DNA from: Rhizobiaceae bacterium
Lineage (GTDB): Bacteria > Pseudomonadota > Alphaproteobacteria > Rhizobiales > Rhizobiaceae
Length of the DNA: 19,287 nt
Direction of reading: 5' to 3'
Assembly: GCA_014380965.1 (NCBI GenBank)
Contig: JACMIV010000021.1
Coordinates: 1 to 19,287, forward strand
Shown here: positions 9,596 through 16,484 of the stretch, piece by piece
Numbering within the stretch: position 1 is the first letter of the stretch
How the letters are laid out: each line of letters opens with the position of its first letter
Notes under the pieces: model-generated
What the model was told of the DNA's origin: nothing
What the model saw: only the letters and a program-made list of their open reading frames with translations
The model's database searches: none
Made by a program: the position numbers and the translations under genes

Positions 9596-9783
9596 TTTGA
9601 TGCTCTCCGGTGAGACAGGTGGTTGTTCGCGCCGTAAGCTAGCGCCGGAGCGAACCGGCGCAATCTCGTCGCGCTCGACGGAGCGTTCACGTTTGGAACC
9701 GATGCACCCTCGCGTTCCGAGCCTTTCGACAATCGCTGGAGTGCCGTCTTTCGCCGGTCGCAGGTCACGACTAAGAAGGGGGT

Positions 9784-11286
9784 ATGACGGAACTCTCCCA
9801 AGCCAGAACCATCCCGATCTTCGCGACGCCCGAGGCCTCGCCCGGGCTTCTCTTCAACGATGCACAGGCGGCCGTCGCCGAGCTTCGCCGGCTCTACGAG
9901 CGCGCCGTCGCCTTCCTCAGAGAGGGTTTCGAGACGGTGCTTGCGACCGGCGAGACGGCTGTGCGCTATCGCGCCTACTATCCGCGGGTCTTCCTCGTCA
10001 CCGACAGCCATGCGCGGATCGACAGCCGCCTCGCCTTCGGCCATGTACCGGGTCCCGGCAGCTACGCGGCGACCGTGACGCGTCCGGACTTCTTCGAGAA
10101 GTATCTTTCCGAGCAGATTGCGCTCTTGATGCGCAATCACGGCCAGCCGGTCTCGATCGGGGATTCGGGAACGCCGATCCCGCTGCATTTCGCCTTTCCC
10201 GAAGGCTCCTATGTCGACGGCGCATCGGCCGAGAAGCTCGACAAACCCTTGCGCGACATCTTCGACGTGCCCGACCTTGCCTCGACCGACGACCGGATCG
10301 TCAACGGGAACTACGATCCCCTGCCGGGCGAGCCGATGCCGCTCGCGCCCTTCACGGCGCAGCGCGTCGACTATTCGCTGCACAGGCTGACGCACTACAC
10401 CGCGACGAGCCCGTCGCATTTCCAGAACTACGTGCTCTTCACGAACTACCAGTTCTACATCGACGAGTTCTGCATGATGGCGCGCGAGTGGATGGCAGAA
10501 GGCGGCAAGGGCTACACGGCCTTCGTCGAGCCGGGCAACCTCGTGACGCTGCCGGGATCACGTGAACCGGCCGGCGGCATGGCGCCGCTGCGCCTGCCGC
10601 AGATGCCGGCCTATCACCTGAAGCGAGAGCGCGACGCCGGCATCACCATGGTCAACATCGGCGTCGGGCCGTCCAACGCCAAGACCATCACCGACCACAT
10701 CGCTGTGCTCCGGCCCCACGCCTGGCTGATGCTCGGCCACTGCGCGGGGCTTCGCAACAGCCAGGAGCTCGGCGACTACGTGCTCGCCCACGCCTATGTG
10801 CGCGAAGACCACGTGCTCGACGCGGACCTGCCGGTCTGGGTGCCGATCCCGCCGCTCGCCGAGGTCCAGGTCGCTCTGGAGGAGGCCGTTGCCGAGATCA
10901 CCGGACTGTCCGGCTACGAGCTGAAGAAGATCATGCGCACGGGCACGGTCGCGACGATCGACAATCGGAACTGGGAACTGCGCGACCAGACCGAGCCGGT
11001 CGAGCGGCTGTCGAGGTCTCGCGCGATCGCGCTCGACATGGAATCGGCGACGATCGCGGCCAACGGCTTCCGCTTCCGCGTTCCCTACGGAACACTGCTC
11101 TGCGTCTCCGACAAGCCGCTGCACGGCGAATTGAAACTGCCGGGCATGGCGACGGACTTCTACAAGCGGCAGGTCGCGCAGCATCTTCGGATCGGCATAC
11201 GGGCCATGGAGAAGCTTGCCGAAATGCCGCCGGAGCGGCTGCATTCGCGCAAGCTGCGCTCGTTCTTCGAAACCGCGTTCCAGTAG
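9784..11286 (+). CDS. amn: AMP nucleosidase
   Basis: A 500-residue enzyme that hydrolyses AMP to adenine and ribose 5-phosphate (EC 3.2.2.4), lowering AMP when adenylate energy charge shifts. The N-terminal AMP nucleosidase-specific domain covers about 15-175, including YYPRVFLVTD and the GHVPGPGSYAATVTRPDFF block. The C-terminal phosphorylase-like domain holds NIGVGPSNAKTITDHIAVLRP, the GHCAGLRNSQELGDYVLAHAYVRED region and LDMESATIAANG, where the DMESA Glu/Asp contacts the ribose or base as in purine nucleoside phosphorylases. Length and order fit the family. An AAGGGGG purine run directly precedes the ATG. The EEP gene begins one base after its stop, suggesting translational coupling. Confidence 0.95.
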   Translation: MTELSQARTIPIFATPEASPGLLFNDAQAAVAELRRLYERAVAFLREGFETVLATGETAVRYRAYYPRVFLVTDSHARIDSRLAFGHVPGPGSYAATVTRPDFFEKYLSEQIALLMRNHGQPVSIGDSGTPIPLHFAFPEGSYVDGASAEKLDKPLRDIFDVPDLASTDDRIVNGNYDPLPGEPMPLAPFTAQRVDYSLHRLTHYTATSPSHFQNYVLFTNYQFYIDEFCMMAREWMAEGGKGYTAFVEPGNLVTLPGSREPAGGMAPLRLPQMPAYHLKRERDAGITMVNIGVGPSNAKTITDHIAVLRPHAWLMLGHCAGLRNSQELGDYVLAHAYVREDHVLDADLPVWVPIPPLAEVQVALEEAVAEITGLSGYELKKIMRTGTVATIDNRNWELRDQTEPVERLSRSRAIALDMESATIAANGFRFRVPYGTLLCVSDKPLHGELKLPGMATDFYKRQVAQHLRIGIRAMEKLAEMPPERLHSRKLRSFFETAFQ

Positions 11287-11287
11287 G

Positions 11288-12346
11288 GTGCCGAGCGAAA
11301 CATCTTCTCCGGCGACCTCCTCCGGAACGCGTTTCGTCGGGCGGGCGATCTTCGGAGCGGCAATGCTGGCCGTCGCCGCAGGCCTCGGTTTCGCCGTGCT
11401 GGGAGGCTTCTTCGGCGACCGGCATCCGTTGCTGGACACGCTGGCGCATTTTCGGGCGCATGCCTGCGTCGCACTGCTCTTCGCCGCCATCGCCCTCTGC
11501 CTCGTCCGCCTCTGGGCCGCAGGCCTCGCCGCGCTGGCGCCCGCCTGCCTCGGGCTCGTCACGGTCGCTCCCTTCATGCTGCCGGCTGACGCACCTCCGA
11601 GAACGGAGGAGACGGGGCCGCGCTACACACTGCTGCAGCTCAATCTGCGCTGGGATCTCGAGGATACCGCGCCGACGCTCCGACTGATCGGCGAGCTTGC
11701 GCCCGATGTCGTCGCCGTCCAGGAGATGACGGGAGAGTGGCAGGACGCCTTCGAAAGCATTCGCCAGCGGTACCCTTATCAGTTCTTCTGCGCCCCGCCG
11801 CGCTTTGAGGGTGATGTCGCCATCCTGTCGCGCCGCCCATTCGTCGAGGGCGACACCGGCGTCTGCGACGTCCTGAGCGCGTTTGCCGCGCGGCGCATCG
11901 ACTTCAACGGAGTGCAGGTGATCGTCGGCTCGGAGCATCTGCGATGGCCCTGGCCAGGGGAGCAATGGCGCCAGATCGACCGGGTCGCGCCGCGGCTCGC
12001 CGCCCTCGGCGATCCGCTGGTCATTGCCGGGGACTTCAATGCGACGCCCTGGAGCGCGGCGATCCGTGCCTATGCCGCGGCGAGCGGAACGCGGACCGTG
12101 CCCGGCGTCGGCCCGACCTGGTTCGTCCACGGCCTATCCGATACGCTTGCGCGCTTCGTCGGCCTGCCGATCGACCAGGTCCTCGTTTCGCAAGGGGTCA
12201 ACGTCGTCTCCGTAGAGCGCCCCGTGGGGACGGGATCGGACCACCTCCCGGTTCTGCTGACCTTCACCCTCGCGCTCGGCGGACTGCCGGAGCCGAGTAT
12301 CCAGACCGTCGAACGCACGCCAACGCTAAGGGGCGACCAGCAATAA
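11288..12346 (+). CDS. Membrane-anchored endonuclease/exonuclease/phosphatase (EEP) family protein
   Basis: A 352-residue protein in two parts. Residues about 18-98 form two or three transmembrane helices (FGAAMLAVAAGLGFAVLGG; ACVALLFAAIALCLVRLW; LAALAPACLGLVTVAPFML). From about 113 on it is an EEP domain with Asn119 (LQLNLRW), Glu146 (VQEMT), His217 (SEHLRW), Asp249 and Asn251 (GDFNATPWS), Asp296 (PIDQVLV) and the SDH catalytic pair D318/H319 (GSDHLPV). The family cleaves phosphodiesters in nucleic acids or phospholipids; the membrane anchor suggests action at or outside the inner membrane. The substrate is not predictable. GTG 11288 is chosen as start, one base after the amn stop; an ATG at 11216 inside amn would add 24 residues with no obvious ribosome binding site. 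Confidence 0.88.
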   Translation: MPSETSSPATSSGTRFVGRAIFGAAMLAVAAGLGFAVLGGFFGDRHPLLDTLAHFRAHACVALLFAAIALCLVRLWAAGLAALAPACLGLVTVAPFMLPADAPPRTEETGPRYTLLQLNLRWDLEDTAPTLRLIGELAPDVVAVQEMTGEWQDAFESIRQRYPYQFFCAPPRFEGDVAILSRRPFVEGDTGVCDVLSAFAARRIDFNGVQVIVGSEHLRWPWPGEQWRQIDRVAPRLAALGDPLVIAGDFNATPWSAAIRAYAAASGTRTVPGVGPTWFVHGLSDTLARFVGLPIDQVLVSQGVNVVSVERPVGTGSDHLPVLLTFTLALGGLPEPSIQTVERTPTLRGDQQ

Positions 12347-12464
12347 GCTCAGTCACGACTTCCGGTTTTGAAGACCACCTGAAATCTCTCCTTCAGTATG
12401 TGAGGGGAAGACGCGTGGACATCCGGTCTTTTGCATGGCTCACTGACGATCGTCATCATGGACT

Positions 12465-12469
12465 GGAGG
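12465..12469 (+). promoter_or_regulatory. Ribosome binding site deciding a TTG start
   Basis: GGAGG with a 5-base spacer to TTG at 12475. No ATG in the same frame is nearly as well placed (the next is 12493), so this site fixes the unusual start. Confidence 0.75.
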
Positions 12470-12474
12470 CTGTC

Positions 12475-12807
12475 TTGAGCGCCATCTATCGAATGAATTA
12501 CTCCGGGCGAAACGGGGGCGCGGGCGGAGTGATCTACCTCGGCCATTCCGCTATCGCCGGGGCCGATCAGGCCGGCACGGTCTACGAGGGGTCCTATGTC
12601 GAGGAGAACGGCCGGATGCGGGTCTCGCTCAACCTCACGGTCCCTGCCGGCACGAAGCTTGCCTCGGGCAAGGAGGTTCACCAGGCCACCGTGATGCCGA
12701 TGACCGGAGAGTTTCCGTTGAACTTCGCGAACGGGCAGAAGCTCACGATGTTCATCTGGGGCAATCCGGTGAACGTCGCCTTCGAGAAGATCCGCGATCT
12801 GCCCTGA
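12475..12807 (+). CDS. Small orphan protein, possibly GrlR-like fold
   Basis: A 110-residue soluble protein starting at TTG, judged by the strong GGAGG five bases upstream. It opens MSAIYRMNYSGRNGGAGGVIYLG, then IAGADQAGTVYEGSYVEENGRMRVSLNLTV, then TGEFPLNFANGQKLTMFIWGNPVNVAFEKI. The layout (short strand, Gly-rich turn, 'gDxxGxxYxGsY', then a gain-of-strand 'v.f.ki' end) resembles the small beta-barrel family that includes GrlR-like regulators, but this is a loose impression and not a firm assignment. No signal peptide, membrane segment or cysteine is present. Upstream 128 bases separate it from the EEP gene; it converges on the chemoreceptor gene. Function unknown. Confidence 0.72.
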   Translation: MSAIYRMNYSGRNGGAGGVIYLGHSAIAGADQAGTVYEGSYVEENGRMRVSLNLTVPAGTKLASGKEVHQATVMPMTGEFPLNFANGQKLTMFIWGNPVNVAFEKIRDLP

Positions 12808-12816
12808 CGGCGGCGC

Positions 12817-13017
12817 TTATGCGGCCTTCGCGCGGCCGGGAGCCGCGTGCCGCGCTGCGGAGGACTTGCCCCCGCGCGTTGCGCCACGGTTGATCTGGAA
12901 GCTTTCGACCATCATCGAGAGTTCGTTCGCCTCGTCCAGAAGCGTATGGCAGGCGGCAGTCGCCTGTTCGACCATCGTGCCGTTCTGCTGGACCACCTTG
13001 TCCATGAGAGTCAGCGC
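12817..13017 (-). pseudogene. Detached C-terminal end of the chemoreceptor, after an amber codon
   Basis: Directly after the TAG at 13018-13020 the same reading frame continues for 66 codons to a TAA at 12817. The sequence ALTLMDKVVQQNGTMVEQATAAC...LLDEANELSMMVESFQI is the standard end of a methyl-accepting chemotaxis signalling domain (MDxVxQQNAxMVEEATAA in relatives), followed by a basic, Gly/Ala-rich tail. Nothing else is disrupted, so this is the C-terminus of the upstream gene, cut off by one codon. It may be expressed only by readthrough. Confidence 0.85.
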
Positions 13018-14280
13018 CTAATTGACGCTGCCGAGGCCTGCCGCCTGCTCCTGCGCGGAATGATCGATGCTGGCGACGAGGCCGTCGATGAACGTCACCT
13101 GGTCGGACATGCGCTGCAGCGCCTGTCCGGTCTGGCCGACGAGCGCGACGCCGCTTTCCACCTGACCGCGGGAGGTGAGGATGAGGCCCTTGATCTCCTT
13201 GGCGGCTTCCGCCGATCGCTGGGCAAGGCCGCGGACCTCCTGCGCGACGACGGCAAAGCCCCTGCCCGCTTCGCCCGCCCGTGCTGCCTCGACACCGGCG
13301 TTCAATGCGAGGAGGTTCGTCTGGAAGGCGATCTCGTCGATGACGCCGATGATCTTGCCGATCTTGTCCGACGACTGCTCGATCTCGCTCATGCCGAGCA
13401 CGGCCTGTTCGACGATCTCGGCGGACTTGCGGGCGTCCGTCGTCGTCGTCGTCATGGCCTTCGCCGCCTTCTGCGAGTCGGTCGCCGTCTGGCGGACGGT
13501 CTTGGTGATCTCGCTGAGTGCCGAGGTCGTCTGGATCAGGCTTTCGGCCTGCTGCTCCGTGCGCTTGGCCAGATCGTCGCTCGCCTGCGCGAGATCGTTG
13601 GAGCCGACGCGGATGCCTTGCGCCGTCTCGGTGATCTTGCCCATGACCTCCTCGACCTGAATCAGGGCCTTGTTGAAGTTGGACTTGAGGGCTTCCATCT
13701 TGGCCGGGAAGCCTTCTGCGATGCGATAGGTGAGGTCGCGATTCGACAGGGCGACGAGCGCGCGGTCGAGCGAATCGATCGCAGCCGCTTCGGCCTTCGC
13801 GGCGACGGCCGCAGCTTCGGCGGCGAGGATGCGCTCGTTGATGTCGATGAGCGAGCCGCAGGCCCGTATGGTCTTGCCATCGGCCGAATGACGGCAGCCG
13901 CCGGTGGCGCGAAACCAGGAATAAGTGCCGTCCTTCTTCTTCAGGCGGTATTCGGCGTTGTAGCGCACGGCTCCGCTGCGGTCGGACAGGTGGTTGGTGA
14001 AGGCTCCGAATGTCGCGGCGATGTCGTCGGGATGCAGCCGGTCGGACCAGGACTGCACGACGTTCGGAAAATCGGTGACGCCGGAAAAGCCGACAAGACG
14101 ACGGAACTCAGGCGACCATGTCCAGCGGCTTTGGGGATGCATGGCATCCGCCTCGAACAGGACCGCCTCCCAGAGCCCGACGCCGCAGGCGTTGTCGAGC
14201 ACGTCCCAGCGCTCCTGCATTTCCTGATGGCGCGCCGCCTCCTCAGAGCTCTGCTTCGAACGGCCGCCAAATGGAAACAT
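13018..14280 (-). CDS. Soluble PAS-containing methyl-accepting chemotaxis protein, truncated by amber codon
   Basis: A 420-residue chemoreceptor with no membrane segments. Residues about 25-148 form a PAS_3-type sensor (WTWSPEFRRLVGF...LHPDD...YRLKKKDGTYSWFRATG...GSLIDINER). A HAMP-like linker follows (about 170-213), then the MCP coiled-coil signalling domain with the conserved hairpin tip IDEIAFQTNLLALNAGVEAARAGEAGRGFAVVAQEVR (314-350), which docks CheA and CheW. It would relay a cytoplasmic cue, perhaps redox or energy state, to the flagellar motor. The frame ends at TAG where relatives usually have Gln or Thr, removing about 66 residues of the descending methylation helix. Start: ATG 14280 with GGGGGAA upstream. 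A CtrA-like box lies about 100 bases upstream. Confidence 0.9.
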   Translation of the reverse strand: MFPFGGRSKQSSEEAARHQEMQERWDVLDNACGVGLWEAVLFEADAMHPQSRWTWSPEFRRLVGFSGVTDFPNVVQSWSDRLHPDDIAATFGAFTNHLSDRSGAVRYNAEYRLKKKDGTYSWFRATGGCRHSADGKTIRACGSLIDINERILAAEAAAVAAKAEAAAIDSLDRALVALSNRDLTYRIAEGFPAKMEALKSNFNKALIQVEEVMGKITETAQGIRVGSNDLAQASDDLAKRTEQQAESLIQTTSALSEITKTVRQTATDSQKAAKAMTTTTTDARKSAEIVEQAVLGMSEIEQSSDKIGKIIGVIDEIAFQTNLLALNAGVEAARAGEAGRGFAVVAQEVRGLAQRSAEAAKEIKGLILTSRGQVESGVALVGQTGQALQRMSDQVTFIDGLVASIDHSAQEQAAGLGSVN

Positions 14281-14381
14281 CGTATTCCCCCGTCATCGCC
14301 CAGCCTCGGACCCGAGCCCGGCGCAGCGCACGCCGCGCGCAAAACCTGCCGCTGCTGTGCGGGCTGACTTTGTGCATTTAT

Positions 14382-14398
14382 GGTAAAGACGGAGTTAA
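14382..14398 (-). promoter_or_regulatory. Candidate CtrA binding site upstream of chemoreceptor gene
   Basis: On the minus strand the sequence reads TTAA-N7-TTTACC(AT), one mismatch from the CtrA consensus TTAA-N7-TTAACC. It ends about 100 bases before the chemoreceptor start. CtrA controls motility and chemotaxis genes in many alphaproteobacteria, which fits the target, but a single site of this length can arise by chance. Confidence 0.45.
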
Positions 14399-14578
14399 TC
14401 CTCAGCCGGGGCAACGCAGCATCGTTTTCTCGCAATGGATATTCATTATATTTGGCAGGACTTCGAAAAGCGCTCGGTCGTCGCGCTTGGCCGATCGCAT
14501 AGGGTCATATCGACCGACCGTCGACGCGCTGCACCTTGTCTTCGGTCGCCGTTCCGCTCTCCACGATCGAGCCTTCCG

Positions 14579-16252
14579 CTACATCGTCTGGTAAACTGGC
14601 CCCTCGCCGCCCTGCGGAGGGACCCAGTTAATGTTCTGGTTGGGATCCTTGATGTCGCAGGTCTTGCAGTGGACGCAGTTCTGAGCGTTGATCACGAACT
14701 TCGGATCGCCGCCCTCGGACCCATCGGCCTCCACCCACTCGTAGACGCCGGCCGGGCAGTAGCGCTGCGATGGGCCGGCATAGACGTCGTGCTCGGAGCG
14801 CTTCTGGAGGTCCCAGTCCTTCACCTGGAGATGGACCGGCTGGTCCTCTTCGTGATTGGTGTTCGACAGGAAGACCGAAGAGAGGCGATCGAAGGTGAGC
14901 TTGCCGTCGGGCCGGGGGTAGGCGATCGGCTGGTGTAGATCCGCCGGCTCGGTCGAGGCATGATCGGGCTTGCCGTGGCTCATCGTTCCGAACAGCGACA
15001 TGCCGAAGAGCTGGTTCGTCCACATGTCGATGCCGCCGAGGGCGACGCCGAGCGCGGTGCCGAACTTCGACCAGAGCGGCTTGACGTTGCGCACGGGCCT
15101 CAGGTCGCGGCCGATGGAGGAGGCGCGCCAGCCGTTCTCATAGTCCGAAAGCCGGTCGTGCGCCCTGCCCGCCTTGATCGCGTCGAAAGCGGCGTCCGCC
15201 GCCTGCATGCCCGACGCCATCGCATTGTGGACGCCCTTGATGCGCGGCACGTTGACGAAGCCGGCCGTGCATCCGATCAGCGCACCACCGGGGAAGACGA
15301 GCCTCGGGACCGACTGGTAGCCGCCCTCCGTGATCGCCCGCGCGCCGTAAGCGATGCGCTTGCCCCCGGCCAGGAGCTCGGCGATGTCGGGATGCGTCTT
15401 GTAGCGCTGGAACTCGTCGAAGGGCGATAGATAGGGATTCTTGTAGTTGAGGTGCACGACAAAGCCGACATAGACTTGGTTGTTGTCCAAATGGTACAGA
15501 AACGAACCGCCGCCGGTCTTCATGTCGAGCGGCCAGCCGAAGGAATGCTGGACCAGGCCTGGCTTGGCCTTTGCCGGATCGATCTCCCAGAGCTCCTTGA
15601 TGCCGATGCCGAATTTTGCCGGCTCGCGACCCTCGTCGAGGCCGTAACTGCGGATGAGGCTCTTGGCCAGAGAGCCGCGGACGCCCTCGCCGATGAAGAC
15701 GTACTTGCCGAGCAGCGCCATGCCGCGCTGGTACATCGGGCCGTGGCTACCGTCCTTGAGAATGCCCATGTCGCCGGTCGCGACACCGACGACCGCGTTC
15801 GATTCGTCGTAGAGAATCTCGGTCGCGGCAAAACCCGGATAGATCTCGACGCCGAGCGCTTCCGCCTTTTCCGCCATCCACTTGCAGACGAGGCCGAGCG
15901 AGACGACGAAATTGCCGTGATTGTCCATCAGCTTGGGCATCGCCCAATTCGGCAGCCGAACACCCCCCTGCGCGCCGTAGAAGTAGAACCGGTCCTCCGT
16001 CACCTTCTGGCGGATGGGCGTCTCCTCCTCGCGCCAGTCGGGCAGGAGCTCGTCGAGAGCGGACGGGTCGAGCACGCAGCCGGAAAGGATGTGTATGCCG
16101 ACCTCGGCAGCCTTCTCGATCACGACGACGGTGAGCTCCGGATCGCGCTGCTTCAACCGGATGGCCGCGGACAGGCCTGCAGGGCCCGCACCGACGATCA
16201 CGACGTCGAATTCCATGCTCTCGCGCTCGGGCATCGTCTCGGCCTCGGTCAT
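14579..16252 (-). CDS. Electron transfer flavoprotein-ubiquinone oxidoreductase (ETF-QO)
   Basis: A 557-residue peripheral membrane flavoprotein (EC 1.5.5.1) that passes electrons from reduced ETF, fed by acyl-CoA and other dehydrogenases, to ubiquinone. The FAD-binding GAGPAGLSAAIRLKQ lies at 21-35. HILSGCVLDPSALDELLP and PRIKGVHNAMASGMQAADAAF are typical of the family. The C-terminal ferredoxin-like part carries four cysteines for one [4Fe-4S] cluster: C499 (RYCPAGVYEW), C526, C529 and C532 (NCVHCKTCDI). The length is standard. The ATG at 16252 has GGGAG upstream. The gene follows the protease-nuclease gene on the same strand, but a promoter with a LiuR-like operator lies in the 232-bp gap, suggesting separate control tied to fatty-acid or branched-chain amino-acid degradation. 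Confidence 0.97.
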   Translation of the reverse strand: MTEAETMPERESMEFDVVIVGAGPAGLSAAIRLKQRDPELTVVVIEKAAEVGIHILSGCVLDPSALDELLPDWREEETPIRQKVTEDRFYFYGAQGGVRLPNWAMPKLMDNHGNFVVSLGLVCKWMAEKAEALGVEIYPGFAATEILYDESNAVVGVATGDMGILKDGSHGPMYQRGMALLGKYVFIGEGVRGSLAKSLIRSYGLDEGREPAKFGIGIKELWEIDPAKAKPGLVQHSFGWPLDMKTGGGSFLYHLDNNQVYVGFVVHLNYKNPYLSPFDEFQRYKTHPDIAELLAGGKRIAYGARAITEGGYQSVPRLVFPGGALIGCTAGFVNVPRIKGVHNAMASGMQAADAAFDAIKAGRAHDRLSDYENGWRASSIGRDLRPVRNVKPLWSKFGTALGVALGGIDMWTNQLFGMSLFGTMSHGKPDHASTEPADLHQPIAYPRPDGKLTFDRLSSVFLSNTNHEEDQPVHLQVKDWDLQKRSEHDVYAGPSQRYCPAGVYEWVEADGSEGGDPKFVINAQNCVHCKTCDIKDPNQNINWVPPQGGEGPVYQTM

Positions 16253-16355
16253 GCGGAGTGTCTCCCTCGTCGTCCTGTCGATGCAGCTTCGGCTTCGTCG
16301 GCAGCACGTGACGCCGACGAAGCCATTTAGAATAGGTCGAAGCTGACGGACACAT

Positions 16356-16385
16356 AGAATATTCGACGTCTTACGTAAACGTCAA
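16356..16385 (-). promoter_or_regulatory. Predicted ETF-QO promoter with embedded MerR/LiuR-like operator
   Basis: On the minus strand: -35 TTGACG (16380-16385), an 18-base spacer, and -10 TATTCT (16356-16361). Overlapping the -35 and spacer is CTTACGTAAACGTCAA (plus-strand 16370-16385), an ACGT-N2-ACGT imperfect palindrome close to the motif described for LiuR, a MerR-family repressor of branched-chain amino-acid and fatty-acid degradation genes. The predicted start of transcription is near 16349, about 97 bases before the ETF-QO ATG. Confidence 0.5.
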
Positions 16386-16484
16386 TTTAGGCGCGCCGTT
16401 TGAAGTTCTGGAATGTGCGACAATACGCACGGGATGTGTCCCGATCCCTGTCGGCGATTAGCGCTTCGCCCTCCTCCGCCTCCC

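Noticed and set aside
9001..10419. 472-codon open frame on the minus strand
   Set aside because: Spans the GST in a wrong frame and the start of amn in antisense; composition is Arg/Ser-rich and unnatural.
12817..14280. Frameshift as cause of the chemoreceptor split
   Set aside because: The homologous sequence continues in the same frame directly after TAG, so a substitution explains it and no indel is needed.
12847..14367. 506-codon open frame on the plus strand
   Set aside because: Antisense to the chemoreceptor. It also reads through the amber site region but has no family features.
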